A stretch of DNA of 64,000 bases from Dreissena polymorpha. Taxonomy: Eukaryota > Mollusca > Bivalvia > Myida > Dreissenidae. Numbering within the stretch: position 1 is the stretch's first letter; each line of letters begins with the position of its first letter. The stretch covers positions 98,251,085-98,315,084 of the forward strand of contig NC_068362.1 in the NCBI RefSeq assembly GCF_020536995.1, in the 5' to 3' direction. Shown here piece by piece: positions 12,861 through 25,619 of this stretch. The position numbers and the translations under genes were made by a program. The notes beneath the pieces were generated by a model. It ran no database searches. It worked only from the letters and a program-made list of their open reading frames with translations, and had not been told where the DNA came from.

Positions 12861-14854
12861 ACGTCACGCAGACGCAGCAGAAAGTGGACTATTTTAATCA
12901 TTCATAAACAATCTCCTCCGCGACACGTACAATACGATCATTGTTTATTGATTCTTTTCTATAAAACACCGTTCGAAAATATTGAATGTATTACGATATT
13001 AATATAATGTTTACATTTGTGAATACACATAATTGGAGAACTCAAACCTCTTGCATAAATTATACAACTCTTTCTTGCGCGGAAACGCAAGCGGGTATTG
13101 GGTTAATCATACCTAGGCCGTATCGACCTGAATTTCACATCAAGCACTTTAGACGGTCGCTAAAGCGACCATCTAAAAAACAGTGAAGGCTGCCTAGTGT
13201 TTTCCAGGGCCCATTTTTACCTACCTAAAAAGATATTTCAATATTTAATAGATATTTTGTGTTACATAGCCAACAGACACCCAAAAATTCCCAGAAATTA
13301 TCGACTAATATTGACACGGAGATATTAATGGATGACTGAGCCACTACCATTCGCAAATTAAGGGCCGTGTGCATGTTTCGGGGAAATCGCAAAATATATC
13401 AATCGGAAGACTACATTTGTATTTAGCTGTTTTAATTTATGTTAAAATTAAATATACCAATAACATAAGTTTCCGAAAATTGCACGTATGTAAAGTATTC
13501 TTATACTATTAGTTTATTAACATATTGCAGTGTAAGATAAAATGGTTTAATGAAAGCATAAATGAAAACAGTCGAATTGCCAGTTATGATTATCACTCGC
13601 GCTATTATAATTGAAAATATTTAAAATCTCGCTACCGTGTATTTAGTCAAAATATTAAACGCACCGGAATATAAGACGCATACAGCTTTTGTCTTGTAAA
13701 AACGGTATCTTTTTCACGCACTACAGTTTAAGGAAACAGCATAGAACTGAAATGGAAGTAATTTTAATACATCAATAGCACTATAGTTTGTTCGTTTATA
13801 CCTGTTAATGTTTCACCCGAACTGCCACAAAAAGCATGGTGAATTGGAAGATTTCATTTATCGAACAACAATAAAGGTTAATAAGCCAACGGAGCTATAT
13901 GATTTTATGTAAACGACAAAGACAATTTAATGTAAAAATATTGTAGTTGTTTCACAAACACATGTTGTCTTTGTGTGTTAAGATATTGACGACTAACATA
14001 TAGATGCTATTATAAACTTATTGAAAAGAATACTGTTACAATAGAAAAAAATACTCATTTTAGATGTGTGCCATATCAAAGTATTATTATATATTCTGTT
14101 CGACAAATCTAAGGCAAATTAAATAACTCATGTCCGACAATTTAAAGTTATAATCTAGTAAGCCATATGGTGTGTAAACGTAACACAAATATTGGCAATA
14201 TATGTATACTGAACCTTAATCGGTAAAAATCATTTTGTATTTCTGTTTCTTCTTGTTTTTTTTGTAATAAACACTTTTTATAAATTTTGTTTTATTTATT
14301 TTATTTGTTATTACTGTCAAGTGGAAAGAATGCCACAACACAGAAGGCAATTCATGTGTATGTTATAAACATTGTTCTCGTAATACCTGCAGATTGGATA
14401 ATTATCGCAAATGTAGTTTAAACATTTTAAGCACACAAAAGCATGCATTCAAATTACCGTGACTTTGAAAATGTATTCAGCTAAATGCTTATGTCGTGCT
14501 TACGTCTTTTGTGCAGTTTTTTAATCAGGTTAGACCAAGTCATAGATTGGGAAACCAAAATGACTAATTTTAATTCCAAAGATCTTTTGCGCAAATCTTT
14601 TGGCATTATATACCTTGACCCACAATATAGTTTCATGTCGTGACTTACATGTACTTTTTAAGACAAAATTATTGGTACTTTTACATTGGGAAACCATTTT
14701 AACTAATGTTAATGCGCAGTAAACTTCGTCTAACGTTTGTCGCAACACCTTGACCCACAATATATGTTTTGGCTTTGTTAACATGTAAATGACGTAAGTG
14801 TGTTTAGTTTTGTACAGACATAGTGTAATCTTAAAAAAATTATACGCTCGCTTG
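12861..14854. other. Intergenic DNA, nothing recognised
   Basis: AT-rich with chance frames only. Two diverged words near 14600 and 14750 (CTTGACCCACAATATA) hint at an internal duplication. Confidence 0.45.
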
Positions 14855-15146
14855 TCCCCAGCCCCATGTTGGCTGCCAACATGGGACCCAGATGGGGAGT
14901 GCAACCGGGCTCCACATGGGTCCCATCTGGACTGCCCCATGAAAGTATATGGTGCAGCCCACATGGGACCCATATAGGTCCAACATGGGCAGCCCTTTTA
15001 CTCAATATGGGCTACATACAGGCAGCCCTTTTACTCAATATGGGCTACATATGGGCAGCCCTTTTACTCAATATGAGCTACATACGGGCAGCATTGTACT
15101 AAATATGGGCTACAAACTGGTAGCATTGCATTCAATATGGGTACAC
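14855..15146. repeat. ATGGGACCC-type repeat with 33-bp tandem units
   Basis: The left half is rich in self-complementary words such as ACATGGGACCCA and CCATGTTGGC. From about 14989 a 33-bp unit (GCAGCCCTTTTACTCAATAT plus GGGCTACATA-like) repeats about five times. All frames are open because the words lack stops. This is a repeat, not a gene. It shares vocabulary with the array at 27927-29100. Confidence 0.8.
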
Positions 15147-16537
15147 AGAGCCTGTAAAATTTTGGACAAAGCATTAATGAAAATTCAGGTTATGTTAGAA
15201 ATAATATGTAGGCTGCAAACATGAAAGACTGTGTGTTCAAATTGAACATCAGACAAAAGATTCTTGTGCATGTACTTCCATTTTTATTTTTTAATGTTTT
15301 ATCTATTTCTTCTTGCTGGAACAGAGTGATATTAAAGGGTTTAAGAGCTAAATAGCATTATAATGCAAGAAATACAAGGTTTTTGTTAAAAGACTTGAAA
15401 ATTTATTAAAGTACTCTCAATTTTTATTCACATATAGTATTACACACATATACATGGATACATACATACATAGCAGGAGGATCCCAAGTTAACTATTCTA
15501 CCAGAAAATTCTAAAATAATATGGTGATTCCTAACTTTTTGAATGTAACATCAGCAAAAATACTTTTATACATGAAGTTGCTAACGAAAACATGTTTCTA
15601 TCTAATGTTCTATCCGCTTGGAGTAATGTTACTCATATTCTATAAACCCAAACTAACAGTAAAACTATTTTATGGAACAATAAAGACATAACTTCAAACG
15701 ACGTTTTTCTATAACATTATTTATGTCGACCAGTTATACGACTATAGAATTAAGGACTTCTATTATTTTGCTATTAAATATATGTTACATATACAGAATA
15801 CCTTCAAGTATTTTCATAATGTACTACACATAACTCAAAAGCATACCCATGCATATTAAATCTTTAACCAATACAAATAACACACCGTGTACTCAAAGAA
15901 CATTCGTAGAAAACATACTTGCAAGACTAAACAAAACGAACAAAATATTTTATAAACTACAAATTAAAACCCTGCAGAAAAATCCAAAACTCAAACAAAT
16001 TGCAAATCCTTTTTCGAGAACAAGTCCATATTATTATCTTTGATATCTTCATACATTCTTTTTTTTTTCGTAATTGCGCATCATATATATGTCTTTTATA
16101 ACCTTGAAAAACTGCAATGCTGCTTCTTCTTTTGCAAAGGAATACAAGTATATACTATTTCATTTCCTGATAAAAAAGATTGTATGCTTAAAAGCCTTTT
16201 CTTAGAAGATGAGCCTTAAAAGGAATGGTTTAGGATCAATGGAGAAAAAACTGTCCATTACATTTACAACATTGCTCAATATATTTGATAAAAAAGCTTG
16301 AACTATGCAGCAGTCCTAGAAAAGATGGATCGTAGCTTCATCACCAAGATGCTCTTCAAACTCATCCAATTGCTCAAATGTTCCAATTGGAAGACTGATC
16401 TGGCAGTTGCATTGGCTTGTCATCAGTAGCTGACCTAGCCAAGAGCCGCTGCAGCATCCGCTTCATTTCCCTGCTCTCATCTCTCATTGTTTCCAACACA
16501 GTTAAAATCTGTGTAACTGCATCTGAAGACAGAGTAA
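15147..16537. other. Intergenic DNA, nothing recognised
   Basis: No exon-like structure is seen. Confidence 0.45.
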
Positions 16538-17259
16538 ACAAGATGTGTTTGCGAAACACAATGTCCCCCTATATGAGGTTTGACCTTGAAGGATGACCTT
16601 GACCTTGACCCTTCACCACTCAAAATGTGCAGCTCCATGAGATACACATGCATGTCAAATATAAAATTGCTAGCTTCAATATTGCAGAAGTTACATTACA
16701 TGAGCAATTTTGACCCATATATTTGACCTAGAATGATGACCTTGACCTTTCACCAATCAAAATGTGCAGCTCCATGAGATACACATGCATGCCAAATATC
16801 AAGTTGCTATCTTCAATATTGCAAAAGTATTCATAAAATAAGCGATTTGGGCCACATATATTTGACCTCTGACCTTGAAGGACGACCTTGACCTTGACCT
16901 TACACCACTCAAAATGTGCAGCTCCATAAGTTACACATGCATGCCAGATATCAAGTTGCTATCTTCAATATTGCAAAAGTATTCATAAAATAAGCGATTT
17001 GGGCCACATATATTTGACCTCTGACCTTGAAGGATGACCTTGACCTTAACCTTTCACCACTCAAAATGTGCAGTTCCATGAGATACACATGCATGCCAAA
17101 TATCAAGTTGCTATATTCAATATAGCAAAAGTTATTGCAAAATGTTAAAGTTGGCGCAAACCAACCAACAGACCAACCAACCAACCAACAGACCAACCAA
17201 CCAACAGACAGGGCAAAAACAATATGTCCCCCACTACTATAGTGGGAGACATAAAAAAA
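16538..17259 (+). mobile_element. Hairpin-ended repeat, AACAAG...CATAAA type
   Basis: It starts with AACAAGAT and the hairpin GTGTTTGCGAAACAC. Then come four ~145-bp tandem units, each with TGACCTTGAAGGATGACC and CTCAAAATGTGCAG plus a conserved ATATTGCAAAAGT word. A CCAACCAACAGA tract follows (17159-17212). It ends in the hairpin CCCACTACTATAGTGGG and GACATAAAAAAA. No coding capacity. I infer a pearl/HINE-like non-autonomous element. Confidence 0.75.
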
Positions 17260-17950
17260 CTGTACCTAAAATTATGTTGACAATAATATATATCACAGCT
17301 GGGTCGGATATAATTATATCGGATGTGTGCCGATATAACAGCGGTGGGCCCGATTTGTCCCAACAGCTGTTGTACAGCTAGGGCTGATTATAGACGTATT
17401 GCACCACTATGCCCGTCAACGTCAATTTGTTTCTTTTATTAGTAGAAGTATGTATTATTATAGATTACTAAATGACTGTGTATTTTATATTTTTAAAGTT
17501 GGATCATCTGTTTACATCAATTATTTATGTAATTAACTATCAGGTATTTTATAAGCAGTAATTCCAAAACTGAAATTATTTTAAGTTTAAAGTTTCAAGC
17601 ACAAAAATTAGTTACTTTGTCCTTTGAACTGTCTTTGGGAAGCTCTTCAGCTGGACTTAATGGGAGTGACCGGCCTCTGTCATGCACTGCTGGACATTCC
17701 TTGTAAAGACGATGTTGGAAAGCGAGGCGGTGGTGAATATTTTATTTTCTGAAATAAATTTGTACAATAAACATTTCGAATTTAATTATTTCTTAATACA
17801 CAGACTTTTTTTAATATTCTGCAAATATGTGTTTAAATAATCATTAAAATTTGTACACAGGCAAACAACCTTGGCTTGAGTGCATGTAATTAAAGACCTT
17901 TATAAAAAAAAAAACATTTTATTATACGTCTTTGATGTAATACGTTTTGT
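17260..17950. other. Intergenic DNA, nothing recognised
   Basis: No gene or repeat family identified. Confidence 0.45.
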
Positions 17951-18350
17951 AGTGAAATAAGGTCACTTCCAACAGCCTTGCTGAAGGGCTAGCTCTTTAG
18001 CGACGTGGTTAAAGTGTCTGACTACCACTCTGGAGGTCGTGGGTTCAATCCCCGGCCTGAGCTCAGTATTTTCACATTAATGGCGACGAGGTAAAAAGGT
18101 ACTGTGAATGAGGGAGTCGGTCTGAGCTGTTTAATGGTTTCTGGTAGGGCCATGCGGTAGCAAGACATGCTGTAGCGGGCGTGTCTGGGCCTTGAATTAT
18201 TAAAAGGGGGAGGAGTGTAGTAAAAAGTAAGGTCACTTCCAACAGCCTTGCTGTTGGGCTAGCTCTTTAGCAACGTGGTTAAAGTGTCTGACTACCACTC
18301 TGGAGTTGTGGGTTCAATCTCCGGCCTGAGCTCAGTATTTTCCCATTAGT
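17951..18350 (+). repeat. Tandem pair of tRNA-derived SINE heads, period 270
   Basis: Two copies carry an A-box-like TAGCGACGTGG (17998 and 18268) and a B-box-like GGTTCAATC (18042 and 18311), spaced as in a tRNA gene, followed by CGGCCTGAGCTC. Folding to a true tRNA is poor and the copy is duplicated, so a pol III SINE is more likely than a functional tRNA. Confidence 0.7.
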
Positions 18351-18774
18351 TTAAAGGCTCTATAAAGGTGACGATCCGTAATTATTTACCGAATTTTTAA
18401 TATTTTTTCCATATTTTATTTATAAAGGTTATCAAAAAACAATATATATATGCAACCCACGCGAAAGACAAAATAATCTTACGGCACGAGGTCCGAAAAC
18501 TTTTTAAAATTCACCGGACCTTATAAGGTTTTCCCGGACCTTATTCTTCTTTAACCAAACAATAGAAAATACCTTCTACACTGTTAAGAGTTTATTTTTA
18601 TTATAATGACGTGCACAATTTTGAACAATATTAAATACAATAAAATAACAACTTAACAAAACTGTTCTATAAAAAATGGGGTAAAACTTTCAATTAAAAC
18701 TGCTGAAAACTTTTTGAGTTTTTTTTTAACATTACCAGTTATTTAATCGTTGAAACAGCCGCTTCTACTGCTAA

Positions 18775-19128
18775 TTTTTATGCTCCCGGTAGGGTGGCAT
18801 ATAGCAGTTGAACTTTCCGTCAGTCAGTATGTCAGTCCGTCCGAAAAAAACCTTTAACATTGGTTTAACCTTTAACTTTTGCAATATTGAAGATAGCAAC
18901 TTGATATTTGACATACATGTGTATCTCATGGAGCTGCACATTTTGAGTGGTAAAATTTCAAGGTCAATATAATCCTTCAAGGTCTAGGGTCGAAAATACA
19001 AATCCAAGGGAAGTAATAAGCTTTAATGGAGATAATTATCTGACCTGCCAAATTATATATTTCTAAAAAATAAATCAAAGCGGCGCAGTAGGGGGTATTG
19101 TGTTTCTGACAAACACATCGTGGTAAAA
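18775..19128 (-). mobile_element. Hairpin-ended repeat, minus orientation
   Basis: Read on the minus strand it starts near GATGTGTTTGTCAGAAACAC. It contains AAGGTCAAGGTC-related words and CATGAGATACAC, and ends in GGGAGCATAAAAA. It is the same family as 16538-17259 but with fewer internal units. Confidence 0.65.
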
Positions 19129-19199
19129 GGTCAAGGTCATCCTTCAAGGTCTAAGGTCAAAAATACAAATCCAAGGGAAGTTATAAGCTTTAAAGGGAG

Positions 19200-19202
<3 letters not shown>

Positions 19203-19262
<60 letters not shown>
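19203..19262. repeat. (TA)n microsatellite, about 29 units
   Basis: An uninterrupted TA run, likely to be length-variable. Confidence 0.97.
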
Positions 19263-19266
<4 letters not shown>

Positions 19267-19737
19267 GAAACCATACAACTAAAACATAATCAAAATGACA
19301 TTTTATGGTCAAGACAAGCACACAATGACACTTTTGGGCATACAAGTATCTTAGGTACTTTAAGGTTACCTGTGAATCTACAGTCGCGGTAGTGGCTTAT
19401 AATTATTTGCTACTAAAAAATAGAGATTTGTTAGAGACAATTATTTTCAAGGGAAGTAATTTATATAATTATAAATCTCAGATTATATTTTTCCTTACTA
19501 AGAATTTAAGATTGTGTATTTTGTTTATTTATAACTTAAATGATTGATTTGTCAAAGTTTGTTTTAATTGATATAATATCATTTCTTTTCTGTACTAATT
19601 TGTGAATGGTTGGTTTCATTACTTACCTGTGGACTTATACATAGATACATGATGAACTGTGGCTATGATCTCTTTGATAAACCACAGGCCTTGGTAGTCA
19701 GCGATGTCTGACTTGGTCATTTTTGACTGTCTACAGA

Positions 19738-20023
19738 CCCCCTTCCCCACGCGGAAGGATGGCATATAGCAGTTGAACTGTCTGTCTGTCAGTCGTCGGT
19801 CCGAAAACTTTAACATCGGCCATAACTTTTGCAATATTGAAGATAGCAACTTGATGTTTGGCATGCATGTGTATCTCATCCTTCAATGTTAAAGGTCAAA
19901 AAACAAAATCCAAGGGAAGTAATAAGCTTTAAAGGGAGATGATTTCTATACCTGCCAAATGATATTTTATTTCAAAGCGGCGCAGTAGGGGGCATTGTGT
20001 TTCTGACGAACACATCTCTTGTT
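19738..20023 (-). mobile_element. Hairpin-ended repeat, minus orientation
   Basis: On the minus strand it starts AACAAGAGATGTGTTCGTCA with the hairpin partner GAAACAC, then CCCCCTACTGCGCC. It ends in a CCTTCCGCGTGGGG hairpin. The internal unit matches the element at 18775. Confidence 0.65.
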
Positions 20024-21762
20024 GCATACAATCTTGACAAGGAACAAGCAACGGTCGTGTGGTTCCCCGAACTGGTTTTACGATGATCAGAAGGATAAAT
20101 GCAATTAAACCACAAAAATGCGTCACGAATCACTGTGCAATATATATGACTGGTTCTTAGAATGGCACTTGGAGCTTGCTACGTCTCTTTTTTCCAGTTG
20201 GAATGGGGCCGAATACCGGATCCGATTTGGGGCCGAATACCGGACCCGATTTTTAACGAAAACTACACTGCAGCTTAAGTATTGGATAAATATTTTAAAA
20301 AGTATGTCCTCCTTCCAGCCCTTACGATTTATAAAGAATATCTCAAAATCTTTGTATTTAAAAAAATGCCTTATGTTTAAACTTAAAAACAAATCCCCTG
20401 GAGCGGTGATACTTTTTTGCAACATAATAACAAATGGGCCTCTGCCATGATTGCTGTAATTTGGGCTCTGGGATCATTCAGTTACAAAGCATATTTAAAC
20501 AATGGATCATATCTCGTTAAACTGTCTGAATTAACTAGCCATAATTAAATGGCAAAATGACAAAAGCACTACCAAAACTGGTCTATTATCATTCTGGTCT
20601 GTGATTTATCTTTAGCCTCGTTGACCCTTTCTGTTTAAAACAATTTAAGCAGTGATACATACGCCTTTATAAATGTTATATTGTTCTATGATAAAATAAA
20701 AAGATTCAAAAGGTTTGGACATAATCTTTAGACATCAGTGGGCACGAGAAGATTTTAGGCTCCAGAAAACCTCACCTCTTTGAATCAAAGTTTGTTAATT
20801 GAGTGAATGATCTTATCAGAAAATCCAAACTGTTTAAAGGGGCAAATGACAAGTATTTCCCCATGACAATGCATATTCTTTGTTTTCAAAACGGTATTTA
20901 TCTAAAAAAGATGTTTTATTTTTTGTTTTACATAGATGCCTTTAGTGGGAGTCAAACTTATGCCTACACACAACCTACTTCCATGAAATTTTAACTTCAC
21001 TAAAGTCCTCTTAGTAATAGTGTGCATGTGTATCGTGGATATTTATGTACATTTCATTATATATTATTACTACTACCAATTGTCCCATTCATACTAAAAG
21101 TGTCCGTAGCGACAATTTCTTATTTAGGTATCCAAATGTTTTAATGAGCGTTTATAAAATGGAGACATTATACAAACAAATGTGTCAAGCAACCATTTAA
21201 TCCCGCCTTGTTTAAATTTAATATTATTTTTCAAAATATAATAAGGTATTAACCATCATTCTACCCCTTTAATTATGTATATTTAAAAATAAGATCACTA
21301 TAATTTGGACAATTCAAAAGCCTATTCAAGTGATTTATTCACCAAAATTGTCATTGTTCATAATTGATCATTTTTATATACCTTTTTGATAACTGTTGTT
21401 AATAAACTTTGTAGTGACCGGTATATAAGATGAAACAGATATAACACATTGTTTAATACTTGCTAAGGAGCCAATACTCAACATACATGCAGGTAACTGA
21501 TGGCTTGAAACATAACCAATGCTATTGAATTTGATTATAGTGTACTATATGAATATTTAAAGCTTGAAAATTCATGCCAAAATCACTGAAGGCAAATTAT
21601 TTAAGTTTTATGGAATTTTTGTTTGTTTATCAATATCAATTTAACAGGTTTTTATAATTGGTAGTTCTAAAATGTTGTGCAATTACCTAATTTAAATAGA
21701 ATGCAAAATTGTAGTAGAAGAAAATTGAAACACCTAATAGCAATGTATTAATTCATATAATT
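20024..21762. other. Intergenic DNA with a small GGGGCCGAATACCGG duplication
   Basis: At 20200-20250 the words GGGGCCGAATACCGGA are doubled. A related word occurs near 24173. Nothing else is recognised. Confidence 0.45.
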
Positions 21763-22165
21763 ATCCCCCCGCCATAGGCGGAGGGATATTGTTTTGGCGT
21801 TGTCCGTCCGTCCGTCTTTCCGTCCGTCCGTCCGGAGCCATATCTTGGAAGTGCTTTGGCGGATTTCATTGCAACTTGGTATGAGTATATATATAGATAA
21901 GAGAATGGTGCACGCCAAATCGCATTGTAAACCATCTCTTAATAACGGAGTTATGGCCCTTTGTATATTGAAAAAATGCTTTAGTTGTGTCCGGAGCCAT
22001 ATTTTGGAAATGCTTTGGCGGATTTCATTGAAACTTGGTAGGAGTATATATATATTGTATATCAATAAGAGGATGAGGCACGCCATATGGCATTGTACAC
22101 CATCTGTTAATAACGGAGTTATGGCCCTTTGTATCTTGAAAAAATGCTTCATTGAGTGTCTAATA
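21763..22165 (-). mobile_element. Hairpin-ended repeat with two ~178-bp units
   Basis: At its left end, on the minus strand, is the hairpin CTCCGCCTATGGCGG then GGGATAAT. Next is a (CCGT)n-type tract and two diverged units with TCCGGAGCCATATYTTGGAA and AACGGAGTTATGGCCCTTTG. The tandem units leave long chance frames on both strands. Confidence 0.7.
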
Positions 22166-22810
22166 TAACACTTTTGTGTCCAGAAGCATATTGGAGGGGA
22201 ATATCAATTCAACGAATTTGCTTGTTGTACATAGTTTTCCTCAAAAGGCAATTCATATATACCCACTTGGAATAGGTGTGGGGCAACTAAAATCACTTAG
22301 ATTATGTGTCTGTTTGTTGGTCTGTAATACTTAACATTTCCAGAAAACATTTCTTTTAACCCATACTGTTCCAAAAACACGAGTTTCTGTTATATATCCA
22401 GGCCTTTTCCGCTCCATTTTGGGAAAACGCCATACTGGAAATTTGGGAATTTCGCGTCGTGAAAAAACCCATTTTGGGGTAAAAAATAATCGCAAATAAT
22501 TGGGGAAAATAATCGCATGTAAATAGTTTTTTTTATATTTCAAAGAAGCCGTTAACTGGTAAATAACGACTATTTTGATAACATATTATTAAAAGTTTAC
22601 AAAATATTATGTACATGTGTGATAATAAGTGCAGGTGTTTTTTTTTATCTGATTTTGGGGAAAGTGCCTGGCCTTTTTTGAGGTGAAAAAAAACGCGCGA
22701 AACACCGTTTTTGGAGAAAAGAAGGAAAGTCTTAAATAATCAATTATACATATTTTACTGTTTTTATAACAAATTCAAGGCAACAGATAATTTAATTATG
22801 CAATATTTTT
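22166..22810. other. Intergenic DNA with TTTTGGGGAAA-rich segment
   Basis: From 22400 to 22700 there are several short GGGAAAA and TTTTGGG words, shared with 24100-24180 and 59290-59700. This is probably a degraded repeat. Confidence 0.4.
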
Positions 22811-24058
22811 ATGCCCCCGTTCGAAGAAGAAGGGGTATATTGTTTTGCACATGTCGGTCGGTCGGTTGGTCCGTCCAACAGATGGTTTCCGGAATGCCCC
22901 CTTCGAAGAAGAGGGGGTATATTGTTTTGCACATGTCGGTCGGTCGGTCGGTCAGTCGGTCGATCCGTTCACTAGATGGTTTCCGGATGATAACTCAAGA
23001 ACGCTTAGGCCTAGGATCATGAAACTTCATAGGTACATTGATCATGACTGGCAGATGAGCCCTGTTGATTTTCAGGTCACTAGGTCAAAGGTCAAGGGTC
23101 AATGTCACAGTGACTCAAAACAGTAAAATGGTTTCCGGATGATAATTTAAGAATGCTTACGCCTAGGATCATGAAATTTCATAGGTACATTGATCATGAC
23201 TGACAGATGACCCCTATTGATTTTCAGGTCACTAGGTCAAAGGTCAAGGTCACAGTGACTCGAAACAGTAAAATGGTTTCCGGATGATAACTCAAGAATG
23301 CTTACGCCTACGATCATGAAACTTCATAGGTACATTGATCATGACTGACATATGACCCCTATTACTTTTTAGGTCACTAGGTCAAAGGTCAAGGTCACAG
23401 TGACTCAAAACAGTAAAGTGGTTTCCGCATGATAACTCAAAAATGCTTACGCCTAGGATCATGAAACTTCATAGGAACATTGATCATGACTGGCAGATGA
23501 CCCCTATTGATTTTCAGGTCACTAGTTCAACGGTCAAGGTCACGGTGACGCGTAACAGTAAAATGGTTTCCTGATGATAACTCAAGAATAATAAGGCCTA
23601 GGATCATGATACTTCATAGGTACATTGGTCATGACTCGCAGATGGCCCCTATTGATTTTCAGGTCACAATGTCAAGGTCACAGTGACTCGAAACAGTAAA
23701 ATGGTTTCCGGATGATAACTCAAGAATGCTTAGGCCTAGGATCACGAAACTTCATAGGTACATTGATCATGACTGGCAGATGATTCCTATTGATTTTTAG
23801 GTCACTAGGTCAAAGGTCAAGGTCACAGTGACTCGAAACAGTAAAATAGTTTCCGGGTTATAACTCAAGAATACCTAGGCCTAGGATCATGAAACTTCAT
23901 AGGTACATTAATCATGACTGACAGATGATCCCTATTGATTTTCAGGTCACTAGGTAAAAGGTCAAGGTCACAGTGACAAAAAACGTATTCACACAATGGC
24001 TGGATCTACAACTGACAGCCCATATGGGGGAATGCATGTTTTACAAACAGCCCTTGTT
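22811..24058 (-). mobile_element. Hairpin-ended repeat with seven ~146-bp units
   Basis: On the minus strand it starts AACAAGGGCTGTTTGTAAAA at 24058. It has about seven units with ATGGTTTCCGGATGATAACT and AGGTACATTGATCATGACTG, each carrying up to four AGGTCA half-sites. It ends at a (CGGT)n tract and a CCCCCTTCGAAG / GGGGG hairpin, which occurs twice (22895 and 22811), as if one 3' end had been duplicated. The same family is at 48149 and 57775. Confidence 0.8.
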
Positions 24059-24365
24059 CTATTTTCTACACTGGATCAGGTTAACTTATATATTTAAAGG
24101 TTTAAAAAAAATAATTTGGAATTGGGATTTTTTTTCAATTGGGAAAAAACAACCAGATTTGCATTGGGAATGGGGCCGAATTTCGGACCCGTGGCATAGG
24201 GCGGAAAAGGCCCTACATTCAATAACAAAGGGTCATTAAGTGTTTATCCCATGCGCGTGTCTTTGCAAGCTGGATAGAAAACATAGTGGGTATGTACACA
24301 TCTTTTAACGTGTCGTAACATTTCTTATAATTGTTCCTATCGGCATAGCTTTCGACGGCTTTTTT

Positions 24366-25564
24366 CAGGCCTTGACACTAACTTTTTTGACAGGGTACCC
24401 GGAGGGAACCCTACTTTCAACTTTTGGTGGCCCTCGCCCAAACTAGGGTTCCCTCTTGTTTCAACACACAGCTACTCTCGACGTAAGGGCAAATAAATAC
24501 AAGAAGCATACTAGTTCACATTTTTATTTCCTATATTCAATTCTGTTGCCATTTAAAGCAGACCCATTAAAAGCTCATAACCTTGTCTTGTAAACTTTTG
24601 ATATCATGCATTTCATCAATACCATCAGCATCCTCATCTTTGTCATAATCATCTTCAGCATTATCATCTTCAGCATTGCCCTTTGCCGCCAGAACTTAGC
24701 GTTTTGGAAGTTCTTATTATAAACTTTTAAGAAATAATTACCACCATCTATTCTAGTTGCCTGAAATAGCATAAAGCATATTTTTATTACAAACTATCAA
24801 CAACAAACAAACACATACATGTCACTATCTTTAAATGTCCGAATTTTAACATATCCGAAATATAGTACACCAAGTGAACGATATACTTTTTATTTCAGAA
24901 ATTGTTGGTATCTTAATCAAATTATATCCTTCCAAGGTCATTATAATAATGGAACTATTAAACAGAAATGCTCAATAATACCTGTAGAAAAAAGTGTATA
25001 CCGGCATGTGTTTTGTGGAAAAATTAATGCTTTTGCCAGCCCGATCGCCTATGGTTTTGATTAAAGAAATAGCGGCCCTAATAATTATTATAATTACTGA
25101 TCGTCGTGACAGTTTGTCCCAGTGTTACTTTTTGGGGGGCTCAATATCATAAAGGAGCCATTAATAATCCGATAATCCGATAATAACCCCCATAAAACTT
25201 GACAATAGCAGTAAAAACACCGTTTGTAACACTTACACGCTTCAGTGATTCCAATATACTCTCTGCACTGTACGTCGCTTACATCGTCGAAAATCAATAT
25301 TTACAACTGACAGACGCTGGCCGCTAATGCTCAGTCGCGTGCTTTCGATTCGCAGTACATTTTCGGATAAGATTTTACCGATTTTTTTTATACGCCGCTC
25401 TTTTAAAAATTGGAGGCACTTTTAAAAATTCAAATGGTCAATCAAGACAAAGTGGTTCTATAAATTTAGGGTTCCCGGAGGACCACCCAGCTTGAAAGAA
25501 CTGGTGGTCCTCGCCAAAATCTGGGGGCCTCGGGTCCCCGGACCACCGTTAGTGTCGAGGCCTG
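24366..25564. mobile_element. Non-autonomous TIR transposon, hAT-like, 1.2 kb
   Basis: The left end is CAGGCCTTGACACTAAC. The right end is the reverse complement of CAGGCCTCGACACTAAC, so 16 of 17 bases match. The flanks carry a CTTTTTT direct repeat on both sides. Both subterminal regions share GGGTYCCCGGAGG-like words. No transposase is visible inside. CAG...CTG ends and a 7-8 bp duplication fit hAT. Confidence 0.75.
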
Positions 25565-25619
25565 CTTTTTTTCTGATCAAAACATCTTGTATCTGACAAA
25601 GTTTATGCTTATTTTGTTG

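Noticed and set aside
12747-13186. Two overlapping plus-strand frames of 86 and 66 codons
   Set aside because: They fall partly in the triplicated AT-rich segment, with no splice signals or recognisable motif.
14530-15224. Overlapping frames rich in Gly-Pro-Trp and His-Met-Gly
   Set aside because: These arise from the stop-free ATGGGACCC-type repeat words. No splice sites and no family.
17990-18062. Possible functional tRNA gene
   Set aside because: A and B boxes exist, but the arms do not pair well and the unit is tandemly copied, so a SINE is more likely.
22811-24058. CRISPR-like look of regularly spaced similar units
   Set aside because: Units are ~146 bp with no short direct repeat/spacer structure, and the DNA is eukaryotic. 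It is a tandem-unit transposon.
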